Assembly (NCBI GenBank): GCA_002317435.1
Contig: DCIQ01000111.1
Location: 1,069 to 11,450, forward strand
DNA length: 10,382 nucleotides
Source: Bacteroidales bacterium UBA1722
GTDB taxonomy: Bacteria > Bacteroidota > Bacteroidia > Bacteroidales > UBA932
Direction of reading: 5' to 3'
Shown here piece by piece: positions 1-7,275 of the stretch (within the stretch, counting starts at the first letter, position 1; the number at the start of each line of letters is the position of its first letter). The notes beneath the pieces were generated by a model. The model ran no database searches, was not told where the DNA came from, and saw only the letters and a program-made list of their open reading frames with translations. Made by a program: the position numbers and the translations under genes.

Positions 1-2333
1 CAAAAGGGCTTGTGGAAGGACCATATATGTTCAAGGCGAACGGACACTATTACGTGACATTCCCCTGGGCCAGGGAGAACACCGAAGTGCTGGCCTACTG
101 CATGGCCGACAAGATAGATGGCCCCTACAAATTCATGGGCGTATTCTTCGAGGAGTGGCCGAACGGCTGCTGGACGAACCACCATTCCATCATAAACTTC
201 AAGGGACAGTGGTATCTGTTCTACCATCACAACGAATATTCACCCAAGTTCGACAAGAACCGCTCGGTATGTGCGGACAGCCTGTTCTTCGAAAAGGACG
301 GAAGCATCAGACTGGTGAAGCCCTCTCTCAGGGGCATCGGTGTGACTCCCGCTTCGGAGCCTGTACAGATGGACAGATATTCCGCCATCAGCGCTTCGGG
401 AGCACATATCGAATATCTCGACACGAACGACTGCTTCAAGGGATGGAAGACCGTCCTCTCGGAAAAGAATGCCTGGGTAAAATATAATACCGTAGAATTC
501 GATGACACCTCAAATGATTATGCCTACATAAAGGTTCAGGCCCCTCGGGGCGGCACCCTGATACTCACCATAGACGGAAAGAAAGCAGCCACGGCGAAGA
601 TACCCGCAGCAGCGGGATGGCAGACGGTGAAGACCAGGATGAAAGGAGTCAAACCCGGTATACACCATATCACGCTCTCCAGCGGAGCCGGCACTCAGGT
701 GGCCGTCGACTGGATAAGTTTCTCAGAAGTCACGGCCTGCATGAATCCTCTTACGAATACAGACATCCCCGACAATGACATCATCCGAGTCGGGGATGAT
801 TTCTATATGGTCAGCACCACCATGTTCTTCTGCCCCGGAGCCCCCATAATGCACTCCAAGGACCTGGTACACTGGAGGATCGTCAACTACGTATATGATT
901 CTCTGGCCGATGATGACATATATAATCTCCGGGACGGGAGAAATGCCTACGGCCGCGGACAGTGGGCCACTTCTCTCAGATATCACGAAGGGACATACTA
1001 TGCCCTGTTCTCCGCCAACGACCAGGGGAAGACTTACGTTTACCGGACAGATGACATAGTGAACGGAAAGTGGGAGCAGACCGTTCTGGACCGTCATTTT
1101 CACGATGCGAGCCTGCTGTTCGATACAGGAAGGGTGTTCGTGGTATGGGGTAACGGCGACCTGCAGATAACCGAACTGACCTCCGACCTGAGAGGGATAA
1201 AGGAAGGAGGCATCGACCGGCTTCTCATAAGCTCGCCGAAAGAGGGATACATGCTCAGAGCCGAAGGTTCCCATTTCTATCACATAGGCGACTGGTATTA
1301 CGTATTGGAGATAGACTGGCCGGCCGGCGGACACAGGACCGAGAGCTGCTGGAGAAGCCGCACTCTTGAAGGGCCTTACGAGAAGAAGGTGATACTTGAC
1401 GGCCGGTTCGACGGACGCGGTGACGGAGTGGCCCAGGGAGGGATAGTTCAGACACAGAAAGGCGACTGGTACGCAGTGATGTTCCAGGACCACGGAGCGG
1501 TGGGACGCATACCGACCCTCCAGCCTGTGGTGTGGAAGGACGGATGGCCGGTGCTGGGGGATGACACCCGCCCCGTGAAAAGTTTCTACGTAAACCTCCC
1601 CGAAGACGGTGAAAGCCTGGTGTATGCCGATGACGATTTCGAATACTCCGCGAATCAGCTCTCCCCCGTATGGCAGTGGAACCATCGCCCGGACAATGCC
1701 CTGTGGACAGTCACCGAACGCCCCGGATGGCTCAGGCTGAAGAACGGGCACACCGCATCCGGAGTGATGGATGCGCGGAACACCCTCACCCAGAGGACGG
1801 CGGGACCTGCCTGCACTTGCGAAGTGCTGCTGGATGCCTCCGGGATGAAGGCGGGGGACCACGCAGGCCTCTGCGCCTTCCAAAGCCACTATTGCCGTAT
1901 AGGCATAACCATAGGAAAAGATGGGAAAACGTATCTGGAGGCGGTTACGCGCCACCCCGGAAGGAAGGGCTTCGGCATCGGAACAGAGGATGCACGGCTC
2001 GAATCGGCCGAGGAGGAAGTGGTGTACCGTGCACCGATGCAGCAGAAGCACGTCTGGCTGAGACTGGAGTATGTCTTCACTCCGGAGAACGGCTGGAAAA
2101 AGGCTGTAGAACCTTTCAGTGAGGGTTCCAAATGGAAGACACGCGGACCGGACAAGGCGTATATGAGTTTTTCACCGGACGGAGAGGTCTGGACGGAGAT
2201 ACCGGTCGAACTCCAGATGCGTTACACTCTTGACTACTTTATAGGGTATCGCACCGCCCTCTACAGCTACCCCACCGTGGAGACCGGAGGTTTTGCCGAT
2301 TTCGACCGGTACAGAATAAAAACCACCCGCTGA
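1..2333 (+). CDS. GH43-CBM6-GH43 glycosidase, 5' partial
   Basis: A secreted or periplasmic glycosidase with two GH43 modules, likely removing arabinose or xylose from plant hemicellulose. The frame is open to the window edge, and the GTG at 12 is not a real start: the chain enters inside the first GH43 domain, where the Glu of 'EGPYMF' (bases 15-17) matches the family's general acid. Residues below count from that GTG. The rest of GH43 module 1, including 'TNHHSI', runs to about 115. A CBM6-like beta-sandwich covers about 125-240, ending 'VDWISFS'. The second GH43 module, about 246-540, has all three expected catalytic acids: Asp254 (base, before 'IIRVGDD'), Asp365 ('FHDASLLFD') and Glu418 ('AEGSHFY'). 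A C-terminal GH43_C2/DUF1349-like beta-sandwich ends the chain. It is probably co-transcribed with the GH95 gene 13 bp downstream. Exact subfamilies and bond specificity cannot be read safely; module 1 resembles arabinofuranosidase/xylosidase types with CBM6, module 2 the beta-xylosidase-like type. Confidence 0.93.
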   Translation, partial: KGLVEGPYMFKANGHYYVTFPWARENTEVLAYCMADKIDGPYKFMGVFFEEWPNGCWTNHHSIINFKGQWYLFYHHNEYSPKFDKNRSVCADSLFFEKDGSIRLVKPSLRGIGVTPASEPVQMDRYSAISASGAHIEYLDTNDCFKGWKTVLSEKNAWVKYNTVEFDDTSNDYAYIKVQAPRGGTLILTIDGKKAATAKIPAAAGWQTVKTRMKGVKPGIHHITLSSGAGTQVAVDWISFSEVTACMNPLTNTDIPDNDIIRVGDDFYMVSTTMFFCPGAPIMHSKDLVHWRIVNYVYDSLADDDIYNLRDGRNAYGRGQWATSLRYHEGTYYALFSANDQGKTYVYRTDDIVNGKWEQTVLDRHFHDASLLFDTGRVFVVWGNGDLQITELTSDLRGIKEGGIDRLLISSPKEGYMLRAEGSHFYHIGDWYYVLEIDWPAGGHRTESCWRSRTLEGPYEKKVILDGRFDGRGDGVAQGGIVQTQKGDWYAVMFQDHGAVGRIPTLQPVVWKDGWPVLGDDTRPVKSFYVNLPEDGESLVYADDDFEYSANQLSPVWQWNHRPDNALWTVTERPGWLRLKNGHTASGVMDARNTLTQRTAGPACTCEVLLDASGMKAGDHAGLCAFQSHYCRIGITIGKDGKTYLEAVTRHPGRKGFGIGTEDARLESAEEEVVYRAPMQQKHVWLRLEYVFTPENGWKKAVEPFSEGSKWKTRGPDKAYMSFSPDGEVWTEIPVELQMRYTLDYFIGYRTALYSYPTVETGGFADFDRYRIKTTR

Positions 2334-2346
2334 AATATCAAAGAAC

Positions 2347-4926
2347 ATGAATACGATACGACACATCCTAACACTTCTGGCGGCGGCAGCGGTATGCGCC
2401 TGCCAGACCACGCAGCCGCATGACCCGGACACCCTGATATGGTATGACACCCCGGCATCCGAATGGACCGAAGCCGTCCCGGTCGGCAATTCACATCTGG
2501 GGGCGATGGTTTACGGAGGCGTCTGGAACGAAGAGCTCCAGCTGAACGAAGAGACTTTCTGGGCCGGAGGGCCCTGGTCGAACAACAGCGGCAAAGCTCT
2601 GGACGCCCTGCCCGAAATCCGGCAGAAAGTGTTCGACGGCCGTCCCGGGGAGGCTCTCGATCAGATAAACGAAACGTTTTTCACACAGGCCCACGGGATG
2701 CGCTACCTGACTCTCGGAAGTCTCCATATAGCCTTCGGCAATATTTCCGGATCCGCCTCGGGCTACCACCGCGAACTGGACCTGCAGACCGCCCTCCAGA
2801 AAACTTCCTTCACGGCGGACGGGGTGCATTTCGAAAGGACGGTGATGGCCTCCCTCGCCGACGACGTGATCGCCGTGAGAATGACCGGCGACGCCCCGGC
2901 GGATTTCACCATCAGCCACTCTTCCCCGCATCCGTCATCGGTTCGTACCGAGAAGGATGCACTGGTCATCACCTGCGAAGGGGTGGAGCAGGAAGGCATT
3001 CCTGCGGCGCTGAAAGCATATTGCCGCGTGGAAGTCTCCACGGACGGTGAACTCTCCTGCGGGGAGGACGCCGTCACGGTCAGCGGATCCAAAGAGACCA
3101 TCCTCTATATCGGAGCGGCGACCAACTATGTGAACTGGCACGATGTAAGCGGAAATTCGCCATCCAAAGTACGGAAGGCCGTCTCTGATGCCAGAAAGTA
3201 TTCCTGGAAGAAACTTGTGGCCCGCCATACGGAAAAGTACCGTTCGCAGTTCGACAGGGTGAAACTCTCGCTTCCCGAAGGGACTGCCGCCACCGCCGCC
3301 ACGCACCGCAGGGTGCACGATTTCAATAAGGGAGAGGATCCTTCGCTGGTGGAACTCATGTTCAATTTCGGCCGCTACCTGCTGATATGCTCTTCCCAGC
3401 CGGGCGGACAGCCGGCAAATCTCCAGGGCATCTGGAACGGTCAGAGCGACGCTCCCTGGGACAGCAAGTACACCATCAACATAAACACCGAGATGAATTA
3501 CTGGCCCTCGGAGGTATGTAACCTCAGCGAGCTCTCCGAACCGCTGTTCAGGATGACGGAGGAACTCTCGCACCAGGGTGAGGTGACGGCGAGGGAACTC
3601 TACGGCGCCGACGGATGGGTGGCTCACCACAACACCGACCTATGGCGCATCAGCGGCCCTGTGGACGGCGGATTCTGGGGGATGTGGCCGAACGGAGGGG
3701 GATGGCTCACCCAGCACATCTGGCAGCACTACCTCTACACCGGGGACCGGGAATTCCTCCGCGAGTATTTCCCCGTTCTGAAGGGAGCCGCAGACTTCTA
3801 TCTGACCGCCATGGTCCCCCACCCTTCCTACGGGTATCTCGTGACCGTGCCGTCCGTCTCCCCCGAGAACTCCTATCACCCCTCCGGAAGTTCCATCACC
3901 GCCGGATGCACGATGGATAACCAGATAGCCTTCGATGCGCTGAGCAACGTCCTGATGGCTGCGGAAGCGCTCTCCTGCGACGGAGCGGAGGTATTGCCGA
4001 AGGCTTATACGGACTCGGTAAAATATGCCATATCGCAGATATCTCCTATGCATATCGGGCGTTTCGGGCAGCTGCAGGAGTGGCTCCCCGATGCGGATAA
4101 TCCGGAGGACCGGCACCGCCATATCTCCCACCTGTACGGACTCTACCCGTCGAATCAGATATCCCCCTTCTCTCATCCGGAACTGTTCAGCGCTTCGCGC
4201 AATACCCTCGTCCACCGGGGGGATATGGCCACGGGCTGGAGCATCGGCTGGAAAATCAATTTCTGGGCCCGGATGCTGGACGGGGAACACGCCTGCAAGA
4301 TTATCCGGAATATGCTGAAACTGCTCCCCACAGGAGCTGCAGCCGTCGAGTATGCTTCGGACGTGCCATCATTCGAAGGTCGGAAACCCACTATGGAGGA
4401 GATCCGGGAGATGATGGAGAATCAGGGGCGCACGTATCCGAATCTGTTCGACGCACATCCGCCTTTCCAGATAGACGGTAATTTCGGTTATACCGCCGGC
4501 ATCGCGGAGATGCTGCTGCAGAGTCACGACGGGGCGGTGCATCTGCTTCCGGCGCTTCCCTCGCAGGAGTGGCCTTATGGTTCGGTGAGCGGACTTCGGG
4601 CACGGGGCGGATTCGAGACCGATATCCGCTGGGCTGACGGTGCCCTCTCATCGGCTGTAATCACCTCCACCATCGGGGGAACACTCCGGCTGAGGTCCTA
4701 TGTGCCGCTCACTCTGGAGTGGTCGAAGGCCCGGGGAGGCTCTCCGGCTGAGTTGAAGGAGGCTTCGGGGCCCTGCCCCAATCCGCTGCTGCGGGGGGCT
4801 GCCGTGGCGGACCCTATAATCTCGCCCGAGGCACCTGCCCAATCGCTCGAGGCTGCCGTGCCCGCCGTTTATGAGTACGACATCGAGACGGTGCCGGGAC
4901 AGAGGATTAAGGTGTCGGCGCGATAG
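2347..4926 (+). CDS. GH95 lipoprotein alpha-L-galactosidase/alpha-L-fucosidase
   Basis: An inverting GH95 exo-glycosidase of 859 aa, a normal family length. The N-terminus is a lipoprotein signal: a hydrophobic run then lipobox V16-C17-A18-C19, so Cys19 should be lipidated and the enzyme anchored facing the periplasm or surface. An N-terminal beta-sandwich is followed by an (alpha/alpha)6 barrel and a C-terminal beta domain. Visible active-site motifs are 'TININTEMNYW' (Asn378 and Asn380, matching the activating Asn pair of Bifidobacterium AfcA), 'SVSPENSY' (Glu507, general acid) and 'FQIDGNFG' (Asp710). Two residues before the Asn pair AfcA has a His (His419); here it is Thr376, as I recall for the Bacteroides ovatus enzyme BACOVA_03438, which removes alpha-L-galactose from complex xylan. 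Fucosidase activity remains possible. Start chosen at the ATG giving the signal peptide. The GH43 gene 13 bp upstream suggests one PUL operon acting on branched arabinoxylan or a similar glycan. Confidence 0.93.
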   Translation: MNTIRHILTLLAAAAVCACQTTQPHDPDTLIWYDTPASEWTEAVPVGNSHLGAMVYGGVWNEELQLNEETFWAGGPWSNNSGKALDALPEIRQKVFDGRPGEALDQINETFFTQAHGMRYLTLGSLHIAFGNISGSASGYHRELDLQTALQKTSFTADGVHFERTVMASLADDVIAVRMTGDAPADFTISHSSPHPSSVRTEKDALVITCEGVEQEGIPAALKAYCRVEVSTDGELSCGEDAVTVSGSKETILYIGAATNYVNWHDVSGNSPSKVRKAVSDARKYSWKKLVARHTEKYRSQFDRVKLSLPEGTAATAATHRRVHDFNKGEDPSLVELMFNFGRYLLICSSQPGGQPANLQGIWNGQSDAPWDSKYTININTEMNYWPSEVCNLSELSEPLFRMTEELSHQGEVTARELYGADGWVAHHNTDLWRISGPVDGGFWGMWPNGGGWLTQHIWQHYLYTGDREFLREYFPVLKGAADFYLTAMVPHPSYGYLVTVPSVSPENSYHPSGSSITAGCTMDNQIAFDALSNVLMAAEALSCDGAEVLPKAYTDSVKYAISQISPMHIGRFGQLQEWLPDADNPEDRHRHISHLYGLYPSNQISPFSHPELFSASRNTLVHRGDMATGWSIGWKINFWARMLDGEHACKIIRNMLKLLPTGAAAVEYASDVPSFEGRKPTMEEIREMMENQGRTYPNLFDAHPPFQIDGNFGYTAGIAEMLLQSHDGAVHLLPALPSQEWPYGSVSGLRARGGFETDIRWADGALSSAVITSTIGGTLRLRSYVPLTLEWSKARGGSPAELKEASGPCPNPLLRGAAVADPIISPEAPAQSLEAAVPAVYEYDIETVPGQRIKVSAR

Positions 4927-4943
4927 CTTCATGGGGATTCACT

Positions 4944-5037
4944 ATTGATGTGGACGGGTCAGTCCTCCCCGCAGGCCCTCCGGAGACCTGACAGGCCGCT
5001 GAAGCGAAAGGCCTCCGGAGGGCCTGCGGGGAGGACT
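4944..5037. repeat. Palindromic intergenic element, copy 1
   Basis: A GC-rich element between the GH95 gene and the next small gene. Arms 4961-4985 and 5013-5037 form a perfect 25-bp stem around a 27-base loop; the loop edges can pair further (AGGCC with GGCCT). A second copy lies at 9561-9655: the two align without gaps over 93 bases with 8 differences. The strong stem right after the GH95 stop could also end the PUL transcript, though only a weak T-run (ACTTCTTT) follows. It is most like a REP/MITE-type dispersed element; the mobilising enzyme, if any, is not in the window. Confidence 0.85.
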
Positions 5038-5135
5038 TCTTTAATCCATGCCGCTGGGCAGTTCCCGAGTATAAACAAATTATATTTTTTACAATATTTG
5101 ATTTGTGCTAACTTCACGGCGCAAAACGGTGTTGT

Positions 5136-5393
5136 ATGAACGAGAAGGATTGGAAAAGATATTCAAGGTATCTGGCGGACGCACCGCTGGTGCTGATCCA
5201 TCTTTCTCCCAGACATGCCGGGATTTTCAATACCGGATTCACTTCACCGCTTCTCCAACTCTCCCTGTATGACAGCATCCTGTATTCCCGACTATTTGAA
5301 GATGTGTCGGAAGGAGCAGAAAACATAGAGAAACTGTTGACAGAAATGAGAACGTTTTTCGACGACATCATTCAGAAAGTGCATCATCGATAA
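5136..5393 (+). CDS. Hypothetical protein, 85 aa
   Basis: I do not recognise this protein. It is 85 aa, with no signal peptide, a mixed hydrophobic middle ('PLVLIHLSPRHAGIF') and an acidic-amphipathic C-terminal half that could be helical ('ENIEKLLTEMRTFFDDI'). The start is the ATG at 5136; upstream is an AT-rich stretch (5071-5110) that could hold a promoter, but no clean TAnnTTTG box. It is followed after 14 bp by a 42-codon frame and then by a frame overlapping that one by ATGA. The three could be a small operon or one gene broken by frameshifts. The base composition is visibly more AT-rich than the glycosidase genes, in keeping with accessory DNA. Confidence 0.45.
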   Translation: MNEKDWKRYSRYLADAPLVLIHLSPRHAGIFNTGFTSPLLQLSLYDSILYSRLFEDVSEGAENIEKLLTEMRTFFDDIIQKVHHR

Positions 5394-5407
5394 GCGGTAT
5401 ATGGAGC

Positions 5408-5536
5408 ATGATTCCATCTGAATGGAGGATTGAAAAGAAAGATTTTGATTCGATAACGGAATTCATTTTCTCCGAAAAATGGCTGCAGAGTGTCTTTTCC
5501 AACTTCCAACAATTGCTGAATATACGTTTGAAATGA
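5408..5536 (+). CDS. Small hypothetical reading frame, 42 aa
   Basis: A short frame between two unrecognised ORFs, starting ATG 5408 (MIPSEWRIEKKDF...) and ending ...NIRLK at TGA 5534-5536. Composition is protein-like: charged start, then amphipathic 'ITEFIFSEKWLQSVFSNF'. Its stop overlaps the ATG at 5533 of the next frame in an ATGA arrangement, as in translationally coupled genes. The frame is also open upstream of the ATG, so it could equally be the middle piece of a single gene whose reading frame has been broken twice. No family recognised. Confidence 0.3.
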   Translation: MIPSEWRIEKKDFDSITEFIFSEKWLQSVFSNFQQLLNIRLK

Positions 5537-5907
5537 AATATTGTATTTTATATGCATTGACCAATATCCACTGCGATGAAAAGATCAGCGTCGCTCTGGC
5601 GTGTCTTACGGAATCCGGTTGGAGTTATCGCCATTCCCCCGAAAAATTGAGAGTCACCCGTTCTCTTCTGACCGGGCCGGAGGGTGATTATGTCAGTTCG
5701 TTTGTGTCGGATTTCCAGAAGAACTATATGGACGGACTCAGTACCGGGGCCATACTTTCCAATCTGGAAACTCTTCACCGATATTCAAATAATTATGTCA
5801 TACTGTCACCTGTGCGGAGTCTGGATGTTCCCGACACCCTCCTCACACCGGACAGCCTGTATGAAAAACTGATAGATTCTCCCGCAGGTCACTCTCAACA
5901 TAAGTGA
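5533..5907 (+). CDS. Hypothetical protein, 124 aa
   Basis: Unrecognised protein. I prefer the ATG at 5533 (MKYCILYALTNI...), which overlaps the preceding stop as ATGA, over the in-frame ATG at 5479, which would overlap the preceding frame by 58 bases. The chain has a hydrophobic opening with two cysteines ('CILYALTNIHC'), a second hydrophobic patch ('ISVALACL'), then polar sequence with 'LLTGPEGDYVSSFVSDF' and a hydrophilic tail. It has no signal peptide and no motif I can assign. It ends the three-frame cluster that starts at 5136. If the cluster is really one gene, this is its C-terminal part. Confidence 0.4.
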   Translation: MKYCILYALTNIHCDEKISVALACLTESGWSYRHSPEKLRVTRSLLTGPEGDYVSSFVSDFQKNYMDGLSTGAILSNLETLHRYSNNYVILSPVRSLDVPDTLLTPDSLYEKLIDSPAGHSQHK

Positions 5908-5925
5908 AGTAAATGCTGCCTGATA

Positions 5926-5958
5926 AGAATCAATGTATTATTTCTGAGAGTTGATTCT
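5926..5958. terminator. Weak inverted repeat after small-ORF cluster
   Basis: AGAATCAA (5926-5933) is matched by TTGATTCT (5951-5958), an 8-bp stem with a 17-base loop, 18 bp after the stop of the 124-aa frame. The stem is A/T-rich and followed by CTCTTCTGTTC rather than a clean T-run, so a termination role is only possible. Confidence 0.25.
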
Positions 5959-6064
5959 CTTCTGTTCACATATCTCTTGTAAAGACACATCATTATGAAA
6001 AGTTGGGAGAAAACATAAAAACCGAAAACAATCGCCATCTTTGTCCCAACCAAAAGGCCGCGTT

Positions 6065-6151
6065 ATGAATAAAGAAAAAGAGCTTGAAAGATTGTTGTTT
6101 CAATATAGTGAACTCGGAATCAATCAACAGATAGATTATAACAAATTCTAG
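6065..6151 (+). pseudogene. Fic-family protein, N-terminal stub (28 codons)
   Basis: The frame from ATG 6065 to TAG 6149-6151 encodes only 28 residues, ending 'QYSELGINQQIDYNKF'. This matches my recollection of the conserved start of Bacteroidales Fic proteins, where the phrase '...LGIAEQIDYDKF' leads into a helix and the inhibitory motif. Fic proteins transfer AMP or related groups to target proteins through an HPFxxGNGR motif, which is absent here because everything after residue 28 is missing. The sequence after the break is unrelated and resembles an insertion-sequence end (6152-6260). A near-consensus -7 box (CATCTTTG, 6036-6043) is still present upstream, so the stub may be transcribed. 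The family call rests on 28 residues. Confidence 0.55.
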
Positions 6152-6260
6152 CTTCGCCTCGCTGCACTCCACAGCAGGCTCCACCTGTCCTTCTCAAATG
6201 ACCTCAAAGTGTTCAGTTCTTATATGTCAAAAGGTGTTCAATTTTAGATGTCAATCTACA
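6152..6260. mobile_element. IS21-like insertion sequence end (remnant)
   Basis: Two imperfect direct repeats sit side by side: GTGTTCAGTT...ATGTCAA at 6209-6230 and GTGTTCAATT...ATGTCAA at 6234-6254. Read on the minus strand from 6260 this gives TGTAGATTGACA, then TTGAACACC, TTTTGACA and TGAACACTTTGAGG. Alternating TTGACA and TGAACA blocks behind a TG tip are the pattern of IS21-family termini, which carry multiple internal transposase-binding repeats. No istA or istB coding sequence is present, so this would be a solitary end left after a deletion. The left boundary is the Fic break. The call rests on the terminal pattern only. Confidence 0.42.
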
Positions 6261-6300
6261 AACGGTTAAAACAAAGAAGCAACTGCTTAACATAACGAAT

Positions 6301-6324
6301 GCCACCTGCAGGCAAGCAGGCGGC
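6301..6324 (-). terminator. Hairpin downstream of the 49-aa minus-strand gene
   Basis: GCCACCTGC (6301-6309) pairs with GCAGGCGGC (6316-6324) with one mismatch around a 6-base loop. On the minus strand it lies 30 bases past the stop of the small gene ending at 6355 and is followed by ATTCGTTATGTT, a poor but T-containing tail. It may be a terminator for that gene. Confidence 0.35.
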
Positions 6325-6354
6325 ATCCGGACGGATGGAATAGAGACTTCTCAG

Positions 6355-6504
6355 CTACCGTTTCCGGAGATGAGCTTTCACATAGACTTTCCTGCCATTG
6401 ACCACCCTGAAGTGACCTCTGACGCGGACAGTCCTGCGGGGCTCTTCCTCACAGACTATCGTAAGGCGCTCTCTCGTACTTTGAAATTTAATTTTGATGT
6501 TCAT
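6355..6504 (-). CDS. Small basic protein, 49 aa
   Basis: This is the only likely minus-strand gene here. It starts at the ATG at 6504-6502 (MNIKIKFQSTRERLTIV...) and ends in a TAG at 6357-6355. The C-terminal half is highly basic and well patterned: 'RRTVRVRGHF' then 'VVNGRKVYVKAHLRKR'. Alternating hydrophobic and charged residues suggest a small beta-rich fold, possibly nucleic-acid binding; that is inference. The tail resembles short basic endings I associate with Bacteroidota accessory and mobile-element proteins, but I cannot name a family. A longer plus-strand frame over the same bases has a much less protein-like translation and looks like its shadow. No strong ribosome binding site is visible. 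A hairpin follows the stop (6301-6324) and another (6576-6613) lies upstream. Confidence 0.55.
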   Translation of the reverse strand: MNIKIKFQSTRERLTIVCEEEPRRTVRVRGHFRVVNGRKVYVKAHLRKR

Positions 6505-6575
6505 TGTTCATTCATTTTGAATTACTTGAAAGCAAGGAGCGGCTTTAATAGTACATCACCCGTCATATTCCAAAA

Positions 6576-6613
6576 AACAGGGCATCTATTTTTGTGAAAA
6601 TAAATACCCTGTT
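6576..6613. repeat. Long hairpin between divergent genes
   Basis: Arms AACAGGGCATCTATTTT (6576-6592) and AAAATAAATACCCTGTT (6597-6613) pair at 15 of 17 positions around a 4-base loop. It lies between the minus-strand 49-aa gene and the plus-strand mod remnant. It has no terminal T-run, so an operator, a relic of a mobile-element end, or an RNA structure are all possible. The rest of 6614-6710 is AT-rich and shows nothing else I can assign apart from a presumed promoter for mod. Confidence 0.5.
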
Positions 6614-6710
6614 GTATAAAGCACGAGAGCTTGCCTTCTCCAATGCACATCAAAATTTCAAATGCGAAAGTAATTATTTATTTTCATTCCGATAATTTTT
6701 TACAAATAAA

Positions 6711-7275
6711 ATGATGGATAAACTCAATATGCATACACAGGATTTGGCCAACGCCAATATCGATAAGATAGGGAGTCTTTTCCCGAACTGTCTGACGGAA
6801 CGGGTGGTCGGAAAGGATAAGGACGGGAATGACATCATCGGCAGGGGGATTGACTTCGACAGGCTGAGGCAGGAACTGTCGAAGGAGATAGTGGAGGGGC
6901 CGCAGGAAAGGTATCAGTTCACGTGGCCGGGGAAGGTGAAGATGATTTACATCGACCCCCCGTACAATACCGGGAACGATTTCGTTTACGAGGACAACTT
7001 CTCCGAAACGGCCGGCGAGTTCCGCGACAGAAGCGGTATGTTCGATGCCTGCGGCCGTATGGTCCTCGACCGCTTCACAGTAAACTCGGAGAGCAACGGC
7101 CGCTTCCACACCGACTGGCTCAATATGATGTACCCGCGGCTCAAGGTCGCACGCGATCCGCTTATTGATGATGGGGTGATATTTATCAGCATTGATGAAT
7201 GTGAATTTCGAGAAAGGTACCAGAAGAAAATTCATTTTGGTCCAATTGCCGGAGGCTGTCAGTGATTTTCGATGA
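6711..7275 (+). pseudogene. mod: Type III restriction-modification Mod subunit, internally deleted
   Basis: The Mod subunit of a type III system recognises the target and methylates adenine using S-adenosylmethionine. The first 166 or so residues are a good Mod N-terminus: the catalytic motif IV 'IYIDPPYNTGNDFVYEDN' with Asp82-Pro-Pro-Tyr85, then 'HTDWLNMMYPRL' and 'DDGVIFISIDECEF'. Full Mod proteins exceed 500 residues and, as beta-class methyltransferases, carry the cofactor-binding FxGxG motif later; that region is gone. Just past the break, frame +1 reads 'EKGTRRKFILVQLPEAV' (7210-7260), which looks like the later 'RKFILVQLPE' segment of Mod brought next to the N-terminus by an internal deletion that also shifted the frame. 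In the original frame the chain ends at 7265 after junk residues. Start: ATG 6711 or the adjacent ATG 6714. The product cannot be a working methyltransferase. Confidence 0.88.

Noticed and set aside
12..14. GTG as the start codon of the GH43 gene
   Set aside because: The frame is open to base 3 and the following residues are the middle of a GH43 domain (general-acid motif), so the gene begins outside the window.
764..798. 10-bp perfect inverted repeat CATCCCCGAC/GTCGGGGATG
   Set aside because: It lies within GH43 codons for the catalytic-Asp region and is explained by repeated Asp/Gly/Pro codons.
723..2051. Long minus-strand open frame (442 codons) inside GH43
   Set aside because: It is antisense to a clear GH43 protein with intact catalytic motifs; the minus translation has no recognisable domain and reflects GC-rich codon bias.
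4945..5139. Plus-strand open frame of 64 codons
   Set aside because: Most of it is the palindromic element; no gene-like features.
6209..6254. CRISPR-like direct repeats
   Set aside because: Only two imperfect units with almost no spacer; they fit insertion-sequence terminal repeats better.
6370..6597. Plus-strand open frame of 75 codons
   Set aside because: Less protein-like than the minus-strand 49-aa frame over the same bases, and it lacks any recognisable motif; treated as its shadow.
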